Shown here: in pieces, positions 50,963 through 63,901 of the stretch
How the letters are laid out: every line of letters starts with the position of its first letter
Position numbering within the stretch: the stretch's first letter is position 1
From: Hydractinia symbiolongicarpus
Lineage: Eukaryota; Cnidaria; Hydrozoa; Anthoathecata; Hydractiniidae
Reading direction: 5' to 3'
NCBI RefSeq assembly: GCF_029227915.1
Contig: NC_079878.1
Span: forward strand, 22,841,501 to 22,905,500
DNA: 64,000 nt
Position numbers and translations under genes: made by a program
Notes under the pieces: generated by a model
Seen by the model: the letters and a program-made list of their open reading frames with translations, nothing else
What the model was told of the DNA's origin: nothing
The model's database searches: none

Positions 50963-53900
50963 TTGGTAAAGCTGTTGCTTGGATACGTAATGATTTTTAA
51001 ATTTGTTAACCAATCGTAATTTTTGTTTCCAAATTTTCTGACGTATTATTTTTTAATGAAATCATCGTATATGAATACTCAATGTTTTAAAATTTGCGAA
51101 CTAAGTTTCTGGATTTAGAAAGACATGGCACATTTTTTTCGTAAGAACACTCCCTTTACTTCAAGGACGGGGTCATCTACGACGGAGAAAAGATAATATA
51201 TTTTGAGTGCGCATGTGCAAATCAGGGTAAACCCAGAAAAACAAAGTTGTCGTTCTCCCTTCGACTCGAGAAGTACCATTTTACGGTTGCTAGTCATACG
51301 AAAATATTACTGATAAAAGCAAGTAAGAAGAGCGAGTATAATATTCTTCTCTATAAATTTTGTGTTCAACTGCTTGTTGTCAGTTTTTTCGTCAGTTTCG
51401 ATTTTTTTTCCCGCAATTTTGACAGTGACTACTTTTGTTTCATGAATTTATTTTTCATGTCGCTTTCGTAATCAATATTTGGAGCAACAGGCTTTCATAA
51501 AAAGATATGGACAACGTCGTTGCAGATAGACCTTGTCCTTGTTTCGTCAACTCTCTCATAAACTTTGAATTTAAACTTTAATTTATCACAACCGCTTCAC
51601 CGTTAAAAGCATTGCGTTCTTGCAAAGTTTGTTTTTATTAAAAAAAACCGTGTTTCGTGCTAAATTTTATTCAGCCTTTTGACCAAATATCCTTGAGTGT
51701 GTCAGGTATCGCATACATAATATAAATTTATTTTTAAACGCGTTGTTTGTCATGTGATTGTACATTATCATAGATTATATAAGAATGAGTTTTTTTTGTA
51801 ACTTTTTTCATTTTTTTATACAAGTATATTTTTATAATTCTGTGTTCTCAATAAAGAAGGCTCGACTACTGGTTTAGTCAGATGCTTTGAGTAAACCTAG
51901 TTCAAACTCTCATTAAGATTAAAATGTTTTCAGAATTTACGCTAGTGAAAATGGCAATAGACCTCTTTCAATATGCATTTCTATTCCGCAAAATACACAG
52001 CCGGAATAGACATACTAACATGAAATCGAGGTTAGTTTAGAGCGAATTTTAATTTGCCAGCGGAGTGATGTACATATAGTTTGTTTACCTTTATTATTTC
52101 TCAAATTAACTTGTCAAATGGGCAAATTATGAACTTTTGGTAAAAAAAATAGAACATGGCACTTATTTTATACCGGTTGGGCTTATTAAAATTGCTGGTT
52201 TATATTTTAGCTAGCTCTAGTGTTTAGCTAGCTAGCTAAGGTCGATTAGTTTTGATTTTATATTTGGCTACACTAGCATTTGTTACTACTACCTAGCTAG
52301 TTGGAGCTTTAACCAATGTTGCTGAGATATATATACACTTTATTCTTTATTATTGGATCTCTTTTATTTTTTAAAACCTCTGTAAATAACATTATGACTT
52401 GGCTATCCTAAGCATGCTGAGTTCGTTGTATTAGACTGAATATTGGTCTTCATCGTGTTATGTATTCACCAAAATGTAATAAGAACATTCTTTTCACTTC
52501 TTCTAAAGTTGATTCCTGATGCTTGGCAAGTGTTGCTTCGACAATCTTTTGGATTTCTTCGTCCGCCATGTTTGTAACGCCAAGGCCAACTAACGATCGA
52601 GGAAGAACCCTTGCGAGAATCGCCTGAAATACTAACTCACTGCGCATGAGCAGTCACACCTGCAAAGCATTGCCGTACAGAATATGAAAAGAAACTTAGT
52701 TTCCAGCAATCTGCGATAGTGGAAACCTCGCATGCAATTACCCAAGGTAAAAACATGTACACTCATAAGTATCCTTGAGCATTGATTACCTAAAAATAAT
52801 GGCCTGTAAGAATGTTACGGTAACAGCTACAGATAATTGTTGTTGTTTTTTAAATTCACAAAATGTTCTGTCAATAAGTAGTATTTCAATAAGTATTGCC
52901 AGTAACATTATATTTAAAAGTATTTCTAGATTGTTATTACATGTCAGGAATAACTATGGGTATTATAATTTATTTGTATATAAAAGCAAAGATCAACAAC
53001 TTTTTTGTAAACATAATTTTTTAAAGGGTGCTCTTCATAGACAAATCTGATAGAATTAACATAAAAACTTTTCTGTATTATACTTGTTGAGTTTCCGAAT
53101 TTAAGCTACTGTTAGAGGACAATAGATTTTTTATACAGAAAACTATGTATTTTAATGAAATAATGATCAATAGGTATTTTTTTGGGGGTGATTCCTTTAA
53201 AAGCTAAAAGAATTGTAGATGTACAAGCCGGTCATGATTTGTTTCAAGTCACATGTTGTTTTAATGCAATAACGTTTAGCCAGTTAAGCTGGGTAGCACT
53301 CCCTTAGATATGTTTAATACTTGATCGATTTATCACAATAACTTATAACAGACGGCCTAAGAAAGTTATGAAAGTTTTAAATAGATTCAGACAGCCTTGC
53401 AACTAATAAATGGCTTTGTTTTATTTTCTTGAGGATAACCCAAACAACACAACCTTACAAGTTTAACACTGTCTTTTCAAAATAGTTGATCGAAGCCTAA
53501 TCTTAATGTCAAGTTCATTCCAACGAGAATAAAAACAATTTTAAGAACCTTGAATTTATTTTCTTAGAGAACAGAGCAACACTGCACCTAAATATTTTTA
53601 TTTATGTGAAGGTGCAAGCTGTGATAAAAACATTTCCGTAAGAACAGTAGCATGTTCAGTTGTTTCTTCACCTTCTAAAAAAAAATTGGTTAATACCAGA
53701 ACCGAAAATAAACAATTTGTGATGAGTATTGTAGGTTTATCATAAGTATTGTAGGTTTATCATATATTGAACATGTTCAGAGAATGATAAACCTGCAATA
53801 CTAATATGAATCTGAACAGATAAACCGAAACAATACACAATTTGTGTACTAAATGGAAAGGTTAAAACATATTAGCAGGGAAGTGTGACAGTAATAATGA

Positions 53901-54141
53901 TACATAGCTGGGCAGCACATCGTGCATGAGTACATAGCTAGCTATAACAACCAACCTATAATATCTGGCTATGAAAAGATGGGTTACTTTTTTAGGAAAA
54001 TAATTATAACCTATATAATTATAGAACCTATACAATTATAATATATATAAACTAATTTCCGGCAAATTTTTTTTCTATATGCTCTGTTGACGTCGACAAA
54101 ACATCTGAAGCAACCTATTTTTTTCATTGTTTTTTGCATAA
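50963..54141. other. 3' flank of Eph copy 2 and intergenic region
   Basis: Contains the Eph copy 2 3' UTR (an AATAAA at about 51850 is a candidate polyadenylation signal, unproven). A minus open frame at 52647-52450 (65 codons, acidic, MADEEIQKIVEATLAKHQES) could be a first exon or a retroelement fragment, but nothing identifies it. A small foldback is listed separately. No other exon or RNA was seen. Confidence 0.45.
53725..53803. repeat. Foldback with duplicated left arm
   Basis: AGTATTGTAGGTTTATCAT occurs twice in tandem (from 53725 and 53745), and its near-complement ATGATAAACCTGCAATACT lies at about 53784-53802. Either left copy can pair with the right arm. Probably a MITE relic. Confidence 0.7.
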
Positions 54142-54171
54142 GTGGATTTTTCCACGGCCCTTATCGACTAG
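54142..54171 (+). mobile_element. 3' end of a mini-Helitron-like unit (hairpin plus CTAG)
   Basis: The hairpin GTGGATTTTTCCAC at 54142-54155 is followed 12 nt on by CTAG (54168-54171), the terminus seen in the minus-strand arrays at 28775-30095 and 33539-33793. The next base begins a Helitron 5' end, so the junction is CTAG|TC again. Confidence 0.6.
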
Positions 54172-54939
54172 TCTTATATAATAAGGAGAGTGTGACTGTG
54201 TGTCTGTGTGTCTGAACAGGCAAAGTGGATGTGTTCATTTTCCTCTGATGTTGCCGAAAAAAGTATGTCTTTGTTGTCAAGAAAAGCCGCGAGTTTTGTT
54301 TGTTTACGTTTTAAAATCACGTGATCAAAATAAAAAATTTAATTGGATGAACCAAACCACTGGATCAAAATAAAGCAATTTTATTTGCTAAAAATTCCAA
54401 GTTTCCCCTGACGATCAAAACAAACGTAAAAAGTTTTTTAAGTTCAGAAGACGAACAAACGAAGTTTTAAAAAATCAGTTGTTAGTAAGTAACCTATTCT
54501 TTAGATTTACGCAGATTGACACTTAGCTTAGCATTTTTTCTTTATCTTTTTCGTTAAGGATAAAAGACGTAAGGAGCGAGACAGTAGTGAGCTACTTAAA
54601 GTACAGTGAGTGCTACGAAGTAAGAAATTTCAAATTTATCTTTGTAAAACCTATATTACCTTTTGTACGATAAATCGTTCTTTTCACTAAACAAAACTAT
54701 TTCCCGTTATTTTACATTACATCCCTTGGCTTGGGTTGCAGTGTTTTTTACATTCTTTAATTTACCTGTCAAACGTTTTTTTATAACAACTTCTTGCATT
54801 CCAGTCTTTAGGTTTCTCATAAATTTTATAGAAATTATTCCAAAATTCTGTTTTGGAGGCATAGCTAGGCATAGACATGCACAATGTGTCGCATCTGTGC
54901 GTATTGCTGAAAATAATGAGCAGTCTAAAGTTGAAGGTA

Positions 54940-55990
54940 ATAATTTAAATTACATTCGAGCAAGTCAAACCAACCTTCGTGTTGATAGTTATGAACGTTT
55001 ACCTGACTATTTGAATGCACGAGCTGAAGAGTGAGGCCTTCAACCAGATCGTATTGTTGTTCTTTCTTTAAGTTTTCAAGGAATTCCACGTACCATGGCT
55101 CAAAACTATTAAGATGCTATGACCGTTATTGGTAAGTTTGGAAAACCTGGTTTTTTTTACTTGTACGTGCAATCCAAAAGGGCGTGAAATTGAAAAAAAT
55201 TTGTTTGCAGGCAACGTGCACACGATCAGCCTGATTTATTTTGAAATGGGAGTTCTAGGTAAGACTATAGCACATGTGTATGTTATAGAATTTCAAAAGA
55301 AGGGTTTGCCTCATTGTCATTTGTTAATTCATTTAGATCCGAATGACAAACTTAGGGATGCAAATGACATAAACAGTGTTATTTCAGCAGAAATTCCTAA
55401 TCAACAGGAACACCCTGAGCTGTTTGAAATTGTATGATCTTGAATAATTCATGGACCATGTGGACATCTGAATCCTAATTCCAGATGTATGGAAGATGGT
55501 GTTTGCACGAAAAGTTTTCCAAAGAACTTTTTAGCATCTACTGTAGCTGAAGTCAACGGATATCCATTATATACGTCGTGATATTGGTATACATATCAAT
55601 GTCAATAAAGTTGACGTAGATAATCGCTGGATTGTTCCATATAATCCATGGCTTTCCAACAAATACAATGAACATATAAACTTGGAGGATTGCATGTCTG
55701 TTAAATCTGTTAAATACATATATAATTATATTTATAAAGGTCATGATTGCGCCAACATTGAGATCAATGAACGTATTGGTCATGATGAGGTGTAGACATT
55801 TTTGTGATCGGCGGTATGTCAGTGCACCGGAAGCTATATGGCGTCTTCTTGAATTTACCATGCACCAACAATCCCATGTTGTCCATAGATTGCCAGAGTA
55901 CTTGCCAAATAACCATATTGTTTATTTTCAGCAAGGATAGGCTGAAGAGGCTCTGGACGGAGCTGCAGATCAGGCAAAAATTAACAACTT
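54940..55990 (+). pseudogene. Helitron Rep (HUH endonuclease) remnant
   Basis: In order, across three frames: NLRVDSYERLPDYLNARAEE near 54980, GKFGKPGFFY near 55130, QKKGLPHCHLLIHL at about 55297-55338 (the His-x-His metal site of HUH nucleases), HGPCGHLNPNSRCMEDG near 55450-55500, IYNYIYKGHDCANIEI near 55716 and YVSAPEAIWRLLEF near 55815. In living Helitrons this protein nicks and joins DNA for rolling-circle transposition. At least two frameshifts and several stops make this copy non-functional. Confidence 0.85.
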
Positions 55991-56082
55991 AGTTTGTGTT
56001 AAATGCAAAAAATCATGATGCTCGCTAATATATATATCCAGATATTCCTCTTCATTTTTTTTTAATAAGAACAAAGTTTAGA

Positions 56083-57270
56083 AACCAAGACAACGTGGTC
56101 ATGGTGAAGTTGTCTCCAGAATGTATAGTGTAAGTCCTCGCGCAGGTGAGCTTTTTTATTTACTTATGTTGCTATTGCATACATCTGGTGCAACTTCTTT
56201 TGAAGATTTACGAACTGTCAATGGCAATATTGCTGAAACATTTCGTAACGCAGGATGCAAGAGGACAAAGTACAAGGATGAAATTTATGAAGATTATATT
56301 CGACGAATGAATGAGGAACAGGCTGAGTACAGGCTGCTTCAAGATATTAATTCTGTACTTAGGCAATTTGGTAAATCTCTTGCTGATTATAATCTTCCTC
56401 ATTTAGATGTATTACCCCCAGCTGAAAACATTGATATAGCTATAGAGGCCGAAAGAGCTTCTCAACTAAGGGCTCAACTTACCTACGAACAGACTGCACT
56501 GGCTAATGCAGTCATAGAAGCTGTTGTAAATGTTGCTAACACTACAGCCCAAAACAACCGTCTGTTTTATTTAAAAGGTGCTGGTGGTAGCAGTAAAATC
56601 TTTAATTTTAATTACCTTATGTCTAAACTTACAGGCAGAGGTTTCCAAGTTGGAACTCCTGCATTTACTGACATAGCAACACTTTTGAAAAAGGGTACCA
56701 TCATTCATAGACTATTCCGGTTACCTGTTTCCATTGTAGGGAAAAGTACATGCAGCATAACCCCGGTTTCTGCTTATGCTGCAGAATTGCGACGAAAGAG
56801 TCTTTTTTGACTTGATGAAGCTTACAGGATTCCTAAGCATGCTTTTCGTGCAATAGATCGTCTTCTACAAGATATTTGTAATAATGAACTTCCATTTGGA
56901 GGTAAAGTTGTTCTTTTAGGTGGTGATTTTTCACAGTTACTGCCTGTTGTCAGAAAAGGAAAATCAACTGAAATTGTAGACATGTGTTTAAAAAGTTCTC
57001 CATTATGGCACTTGTTTAAAGAATTTCGATTACATCGAAACATGAGAACAAGGCCAGGAGAACAACAATTTGCTGCAAGTCTTCTGCAAGTTGGAAAAGG
57101 TGTTTTACCTGTTCGGGAGCAAGAACCTTTCCAAGGTGCAATTAAAGTGCCATCCCAATGCGTGATAGAATATGAATGTATTGTTGAAACTTTGTTTAGG
57201 GATTTTTACCGGAAATTATGGCATTATCTGTGGTACTAACACCCACAAACGATGACTCACTGATCATTAA
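56083..57270 (+). pseudogene. Helitron Pif1-like helicase remnant
   Basis: The frame at 56121-56810 includes SPRAGELFYLLMLLLH, TYEQTALANAVIEAV and a degenerate Walker A, LKGAGGSSKIF (the usual GPGGTGKT has lost its Gly-Lys-Thr). A TGA interrupts just before LDEAYRIPKHAF (Walker B region), then LLGGDFSQLLPVV follows in frame. RLHRNMRTRPGEQQF and TPTNDDSLIIN come after, and the later SF1 motifs are missing. Confidence 0.85.
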
Positions 57271-58107
57271 TATTCATGACCTCGGTCTATATTTTCCCGT
57301 ATAGACCGGCTAAACGGTTAATAAGCCATTATTATTATCCACTCCACAAATAAAATCAACCACCATATTTGTTGTACTCTTGTTTACATAAAACTCCTGC
57401 ACGGGGCAGAAATAAATTTTTGCAGGGCAAGAACTGTTTATAGATTATTTTTTGGTATAATCGTCATAAATTATAATCGATCATGTGACCAGCCTGTTCC
57501 AAGGCCTTTTCGCCGCTATCAACTTATCAATAAGGCAAAATGCCCTGGGAACGAGGCTGAGAATCTTCCATATCAAGAAGTCATACAACCTTGGGGACGA
57601 GGGTGGAAATAGGTCTATTTCTTCTGTAATTTACTCCTAAATTATAATTTACTCTTATTTTATTTACTCTTATTTTATTTTTCTTTATTTTTCACTCTAT
57701 TTCTTTTTAAGTTTCAAATTTTTTTGTATTTAAAATAAATCAATCATTTGTTCCTGGACTAGAACGATCGGCGCCGAATGTATGTTTTTTTTCCATCTTA
57801 TTTTGCGAGTATTGTAAAGAGTAATATGTATTTGATCATAAAGCATTATTCATAACAAAAAATATTCTATGAAAAATTATTCTTTTTTTAACGACTGTTT
57901 TTAATTTTCAACTGAAAAGATCCTTTCTTGCGATTGTTGATAATGTGAATATAAAAAAGTTATCGCCAATTAAGGGCGCATCTTGTGAATCGTCCTCCCA
58001 ATCGTGATTTTTTAAAAAGTCAGGAGGTGCAATGTTTAAGTCTAGTAAGGATGGAGCATTCGCAGCTGTCACATCGTCGTGGCGAGGTCTTCGGCCTACA
58101 GCAAAAA
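57271..58107. other. Spacer between Helitron relic and long-repeat copy B
   Basis: No exon recognised. Two copies of the recurrent GGRACGAGG motif lie at about 57546-57556 and 57593-57604. Confidence 0.45.
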
Positions 58108-60793
58108 ATTAGGAATTGCTACACATGGCCAACTAGCAACGAATTATCTTTATTGCGTTTACAAAATTCTAACAGCATAATCGTCGCGAAAGAGAGCTTC
58201 CCGGACGTATCGAATGATAATAAAATCACATGCGCAAAGTATTTTGCATACTGAGGTGGCTGCAAAGTGCTTCTAACACTTTAGATGATAGCGTGGATCC
58301 GTTCAGCATTCTAGACGAGCGGTGCATGGAAGACGTAGAACTTCTTCTGTTAGATAAAGGTGATGATAAAACAGTCAAAGAACTTATGTATCCACTCGAT
58401 AAATAGACATTGTATTTAAAATTCTAATTTGATAAGCCTCCCCGGTGCTAAGAACTACCGGGAGTTTTAGTTTCTCTCAATTTATCACGACGATCAATGA
58501 TAATATTTCCTTGTTCGTCATTGTTGATCTCAATATTTGACACATTTCCTACTTCGTTAAGTTTGTCCTTTTTTCACAACCCCAAACCAAATCTTTTTGT
58601 TTTGCTATGTCTGTTGTCATCTGCATAGCAACACTTTGTTTCCAATGTTCGTGTATTCATAGACATGTGTGGCCGATGTCGTTTACCATTCTCGTTCTCA
58701 GAGCTCTTTGAGATTAATATTAACTTTCGTGTTTACTTAAAAGAGCTCTGGAGTCGAGAATAATCGCAAAAGTTACTTCCCTATTATAACACAAACTAAA
58801 AGTTAGGGGATATTAGGGCCGAAGTCGTAAATTTTTAATATTTATATAGAGTAGCCAAACGATAATGGGTACTTCTTTGTTACTACACTGGCCCCTCCAC
58901 TTCCAAAAAAGCATATTCGTCGGCCCTGATATGGTTTTTTGTATTTCTAGATTCCTAGCAAGACATTCGTTGCTAACTACTTTCGATTGGATTGCGAGAA
59001 AAGGGACCAGTGTAAAAAAATAGTTGTTTTCCCTCCGCGGACGCCAAATTTTGAATGTTTTCTACACTAAGGAAGAGTTCCAATCAATGTTTAGCTTGAT
59101 TATACAAGAGATGCGGCGGAAGCGAAAATTCTACGCACGACACGTGCTCTTGTTGATAACAACTAAAAGTATGGAGCAAAAGCCTTTGTTTTTTGTCATG
59201 GACGATCAACCTTGTCCCTAGGCGGCTGGAGACGAAGTTGGGAACAGAGAAGAAAGAGACAAAGAGCCGGGTGTCTAATTTGATGGACGATAATAAAACG
59301 CATGATAGCACTGGCACAGAGAAGGTATGATGTGCTACAGGAAGCTGTGTGTTAGAAACATTTGACTGATGGTGGCGTATTATCAACACTTTTTATCTTA
59401 AGAGCAACCTTGTCCCCATGGGTTCTTTTTAGTCGTCTGGTAAGCAATAGGGACTTTAATATCGGCCAACAAACCTTGGGGACGAGGTTGCTCTACTAAT
59501 AAAAGGGAACATGTTAGAGGAAAAATCACGTGACGCGTCCCATATTGGAGCCTCGTGGGGTTTCTAACAGATCTTTTCCTCGTTTTTTTGGCAGCTTCAC
59601 TATTTTAATGGCAAGCTTATTCATGGTATCAAATTTAGAAGAACTAACTAAGGTATGATCAATAGGTAACATTTCAGGCCATTTTGGAATGTGACGTCAT
59701 TATATCAAATTGGGGAAGCTGACACCAGTTTTCCCAAGGGTGTTTAGACCGACCAACATTTTTGATTAGTGCATGTATAGCATGTCAAACCTTATGTGTT
59801 ATTGTGGCTGATCAAAACTGCCAATGGCTCTTGTACTAAATGTGATTTTTGGGGCAGGAAATCAAATTCCCTTAACATAAATTTTTGGACACTATAGAAA
59901 AAATTTAGAGTGGAATAGTTTGCTGGTGTAACAAAAAATTGTTCTGAAATTGTTGAAATAACTAAAATCGAAATAAAAATATTATTTAGTATATACCTCC
60001 AGCCTACGTCATTCTCAGATCATATACAAGAATGCTTACTAGTACATTATATCTGTAGCGGATTACTGAAACTAAAGAAACGAGATCACACGCAATCATG
60101 GCAGGATATATTTTATGTTCTGTATATTTTTAGCAGGCACAGATAAAAAAAAGACATGAGGAAAAAGTCGTCTTTTATAACAAGGACCAACAAATCATGA
60201 CACCTCCCTTCCCCTTCCCCTCCCCCGCACCCTTTCCCCCCACGCCAGTTTCAGAGATTCTTTGAAATTTAAATAGTCTTGGGAGGTCGTAAATTTCTAA
60301 AACATTTTTCCAGTAAACCTCAACCATAGTGGAACCTTTAGTCATCATACCGGTTACTCCACTTTTAAAAACCAATGCGCCCAAACTGGATAGATAATAA
60401 ATAAAAGCATATGCTAAGAAAACACGTAACAACAAAACTATTTAAATTTTTATTTTACGACATAACTTCACAATTTACTTTTGCTTTAGCTTGTACAGAA
60501 TGAAAGTTGTTTACGCAAGATGAATAAAAAACGTAATTATCAATATCGAAATAGTTTCATAGACAAAAGTTGCAGCTTTTATGAGTCGTGGTGGTAAAAA
60601 TATTTTTTACTTGCTCTGACAAAAAAAAGCACTGCGAGTTTTTTCAATATCTGCAAAGTTTTTATTACTGTTTCAACGACAACAATGATGGTGAAAAATT
60701 TTTTGTTAGATGTGTAGGTAGTAGAGGGTTGTGATTTTTTTTCATTTTTTTTTTATATTTTATAAAATCTAATGATACTTTGGATATCTAAGT

Positions 60794-60873
60794 GTCATGC
60801 GGTTTCTGTTGATATAGGCTTCTTTAAATATTAGGTTTGTTAAATACTATTATATCAACAGCAATTGCATGAC
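60794..60873. repeat. Stem-loop conserved in both long-repeat copies (copy B)
   Basis: GTCATGCGGTTTCTGTTGAT pairs with ATCAACAGCAATTGCATGAC with three mismatches in 23 positions. The loop sequence is the same as in copy A (39827-39906). Confidence 0.75.
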
Positions 60874-62109
60874 ATCATAATTTATGCAACTTCTAGGTTT
60901 ATCTCAAAAGGTTTTAGTAACGAGAAAGGAATAGCGAGGCTTACTCGCCTCAACTTCTTGTTCTGCAATATGAATTCAGACGATGTTCAGAAAATATGTG
61001 CTGACGTGTTCTTCTCTTTTAGTTTTTTGACAAATATTGAAGTTTCTCACAGCACGTAACCTTTGGCAGATATCCTTTCTATATATTTTTTTATTTTGAC
61101 AAAAATGACCTTTTTAGACAGCCACAATAATAGCTTTCTATATTGATATTCATGACATAACAAAACTTTTTAACCCTGCCCCAGGGCATCTTGTATATTT
61201 TCTTCTGACATATAGAGAAGAAACAACAGGCGCTGGGAACGAGGTTGGAAACTTCTATGACCTCTGATAGTTTAGAGACATTAATTAAAACTCTTTGGAG
61301 TGACGAGAACTCATAACTTTTGAGTTTTACGCTCTTTGTCAGGCTTTAGGGATTGTCAGCATAGTCCCGGGTTTACTTTGTTTCTTTCTGATAAAAAACG
61401 TCAAATCGACGTTTGACGGAAAAGGAGGAGCTAAATTCTGCGACAATTAAAAATAATTGTTGTGAATATCCAGGTTAAACGTACAATGTTTGTTTTTTAC
61501 AAAAAAAACATGGTTACTTCTTTATATTTTACACACAGGCATTTTATCTCCCTTTCATGTTATGTTCTTATCCGACCTATTTCTCCTCGTAACGACGTCT
61601 CCTCCGAACAATCAAAGAAAGCTAAAACAGGCTTTGAGGACAAGAAATCGAAACTTGCGTATAATCTTACATAGGCCTCATATATCGCGAATAGTATATC
61701 AGTGTCTTGCTTGCCATTTTGTCTCAAACTACAATCGGGCATTCAACTTTTATCTCGAGTAGGGAAAAACTATCTAAGTTGGGAAAAGCGAATGTAATAT
61801 TTCGCATCTTTTATCTTTTTTTAAGTCGCATAATGTAAGTGCTTCTTCAGTCTACTTGACATTTTATTTAACCCATTGCCATTTTCGTTAGGCATTCTGG
61901 ATACCTTTACATCCTGTAAAAGTTCCGAGCGCTCACACTCGTACTAAAAATGCAAAAATCCCTGGGACCGAGGGTGTCGAGTGCTTATTTGACGGACGCT
62001 TATCAAAAAAATTTTATCTTTCCCAGGCACGCATTCACCCGTAATAACCCGATAATTCCTCTAACTTAGTGCAACCGGAAAAAAAAGATTATTTTCGGAG
62101 GGTTGCACT

Positions 62110-62334
62110 AATAATTAGAGAAAATAACTTATCTTGTCATACTGAAAGAGAACTACTTTGTTCATCACTAACATACTGCCTGGCAGTGAGCAGGATTCGT
62201 TCTCTTTCAGTATGACTTACACGCATTATACTCGCCCGTCATGATCAGAAGTCTGATCGAGGTGAAGCATTCTCTGTTGAGAATGAAATACGGATGTGCT
62301 ATGATAAATATTCACCTATGTAACTTATCTTGTC
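62110..62334. repeat. Palindromic insertion block with 14-bp direct repeats
   Basis: Absent from copy A at the matching point. TAACTTATCTTGTC occurs at 62125-62138 and again at 62321-62334. Inside, GTCATACTGAAAGAGAAC (62136) pairs perfectly with 62199-62216, enclosing CTGCCTGGCAG. Further dyads CATTCTC/GAGAATG and GATCAGA/TCTGATC follow. The direct repeats look like a target duplication, but copy A lacks even one copy. Confidence 0.65.
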
Positions 62335-63418
62335 TCGGAAATTTAATTTCGCACTAAAAATAGGAGGGGAAAAATAACAAGTTTTATTTTTTAGTTTTTT
62401 TTATTCATTTTATTTTTATTTCACTCACTCTTTCTTTTCATCTATTTTCGTTTGAAGATGAAGAAGATAAAGATCTTTTCTTAAAAATTAAGTTTGTAAA
62501 CAAGTCTATTTTATCTTTTATCATAGATCAGTAAAAAGAAAAGAAAAAAAACGAGAAAAAATGTCTCCTATATTATCTGGTTCGCACTAAAAATTACAGA
62601 TAATAAATTAAGGAAATTTCAAAAAAGGCCATTCGCACTTAGAGGACGTATTAAATTAGAGTAATAACATTAGGTGTTCGTTAATGTGGGTATCTAACAA
62701 ACATATCAAATTAAACGTCGTTTTTCATCAAACTGTCGCAATGATTATGCGCCAAGTTGGAAAACTGCCCCAAAATGCGACGTCGTTACAAAGACAAATT
62801 TCTACCGACTGTTTATATGTCTCGACATTGTGTGGACGAATGTGACTTGTGAGGACTGACTTGGAATCGCAGGGTGCGCACTTTTTTGGCGCAGAGTTTA
62901 TCCCTGAGACTTTTTCAAGGATACCAAAATTCAACTTCTCCCATATCTCATCTCTTACGATTTCAGGGTGGTACTCCTGGATCGCTATGTTTTGTAACTT
63001 TATGTTTCAGAATTAACAATGGAAATTAAAGTTGACTAAAACACAGAATTCAACAAGAAGGCACGAAACGAAAGATAGCTAGTTACGAATTCAAAGCTAG
63101 CTAGAATATGTTTTTACTATAGAAACTTTATTATTTGTTTTGGTAATTTCTATTCATTTAAGCTCACTAGCTAGTTAACATGTTGGGTGTAGCTCTAGCT
63201 GGGTTGATATGTCCAAGAGGTTTTGGGTTCAATCCCCAAATAAGGTTGTTGTCAAGTTGGGCAAAAATTACAAAAAGATTTCAAAAGCACACTATAGAAC
63301 TTCTGCATTTCCTGTTATTTATGTAGTTTGCAGTATTTAGTGTGTAATCCAGAAATTTATATAAGGGCTATTCTATCCCAAATGAGAATTTTATTAAGGT
63401 AGTTTGGAGTAATGTTAT

Positions 63419-63796
63419 GGCGCCGTAGATTAGTTTGTGGCGCCGTAGATTAGTGGTTATAGCTCTCGTACTCTGTGCGGGAGACCGGGGTTCGATTCCT
63501 CTTGACGGCGATTCAACATGGGCGAGTGAATGTTACCATAGCCCCGGGTTAACCCAAGCCATGTGAGGGAAATTGGGAAGATGGCACACTGTGTGGGCCG
63601 TTGGATGTTGCCGGGAGTTGTCTAGTAGAGCGCGGGCTCCAATTGGGTCTGCGTAGCTCAAAATGAGCATTAAATACTCTAGGACTCTCCATCTACGCCA
63701 TGGCCCCTCCTGGAAATAATAGACAGGGTATATCCCTCGATATTTGTGAGGCTAGCCATGTAAAATATGCACATCTATCTATCTATCTATCTATCT
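63419..63796 (+). mobile_element. tRNA-derived SINE with (ATCT)n tail
   Basis: The head GCGCCGTAGATTAGTGGTTA (A box) and GGTTCGATTCC (B box, about 63489-63499), closed by GACGGCG, form a tRNA-like structure of about 72 nt. The first 16 nt of the head are duplicated (from 63419 and 63439). A body of about 260 nt and an (ATCT)n tail at 63773-63796 follow. Copy A runs through uninterrupted, which confirms insertion. The head is too irregular to be called a working tRNA gene. Confidence 0.85.
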
Positions 63797-63901
63797 AACA
63801 AAATTAAGTTAGTTTCTATTACATTTTTCTCCAATTATTTTACTTTTCGAAGTGCTGGTAATTGAATTTCTGGAAGTTGATAGAAAATTATACATTATTT
63901 A

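Larger units (their letters stand above)
54172..57270 (+). mobile_element. Decayed autonomous-type Helitron
   Basis: Starts TCTTATATAATAAGGAGAGT, abutting the preceding CTAG. The related start TCTCTTATAATAATACAGAG is at 63902. It holds remnants of a HUH replication initiator and a Pif1-like helicase in order, with many stops and frameshifts. The helicase homology breaks off near 57270 (TPTNDDSLIIN). No 3' hairpin plus CTRR was found, so the 3' end is truncated. Confidence 0.85.
58108..63900 (+). repeat. Long interspersed repeat of unknown class, copy B
   Basis: Direct-orientation partner of 37097-43260, about 21 kb away, on the other side of Eph copy 2 and the Helitron relic. The open frames at 58985 and 59024 do not match the frame at 37580-37966 of copy A beyond short shared blocks, which argues against a maintained protein. 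Copy B lacks three insertions of copy A, but carries a SINE (63419-63796) and a palindromic block (62110-62334) absent from A. Confidence 0.75.

Noticed and set aside
62222-62334. Hammerhead-type ribozyme in the palindromic block
   Set aside because: CTGATCGAG resembles but does not match the required CTGANGA core, and a correctly placed GAAA with flanking stems was not found.
63439-63512. tRNA gene
   Set aside because: A and B boxes are present, but acceptor and anticodon stems are imperfect. The sequence runs into a SINE body and tail, and the unit interrupts copy B of the long repeat.
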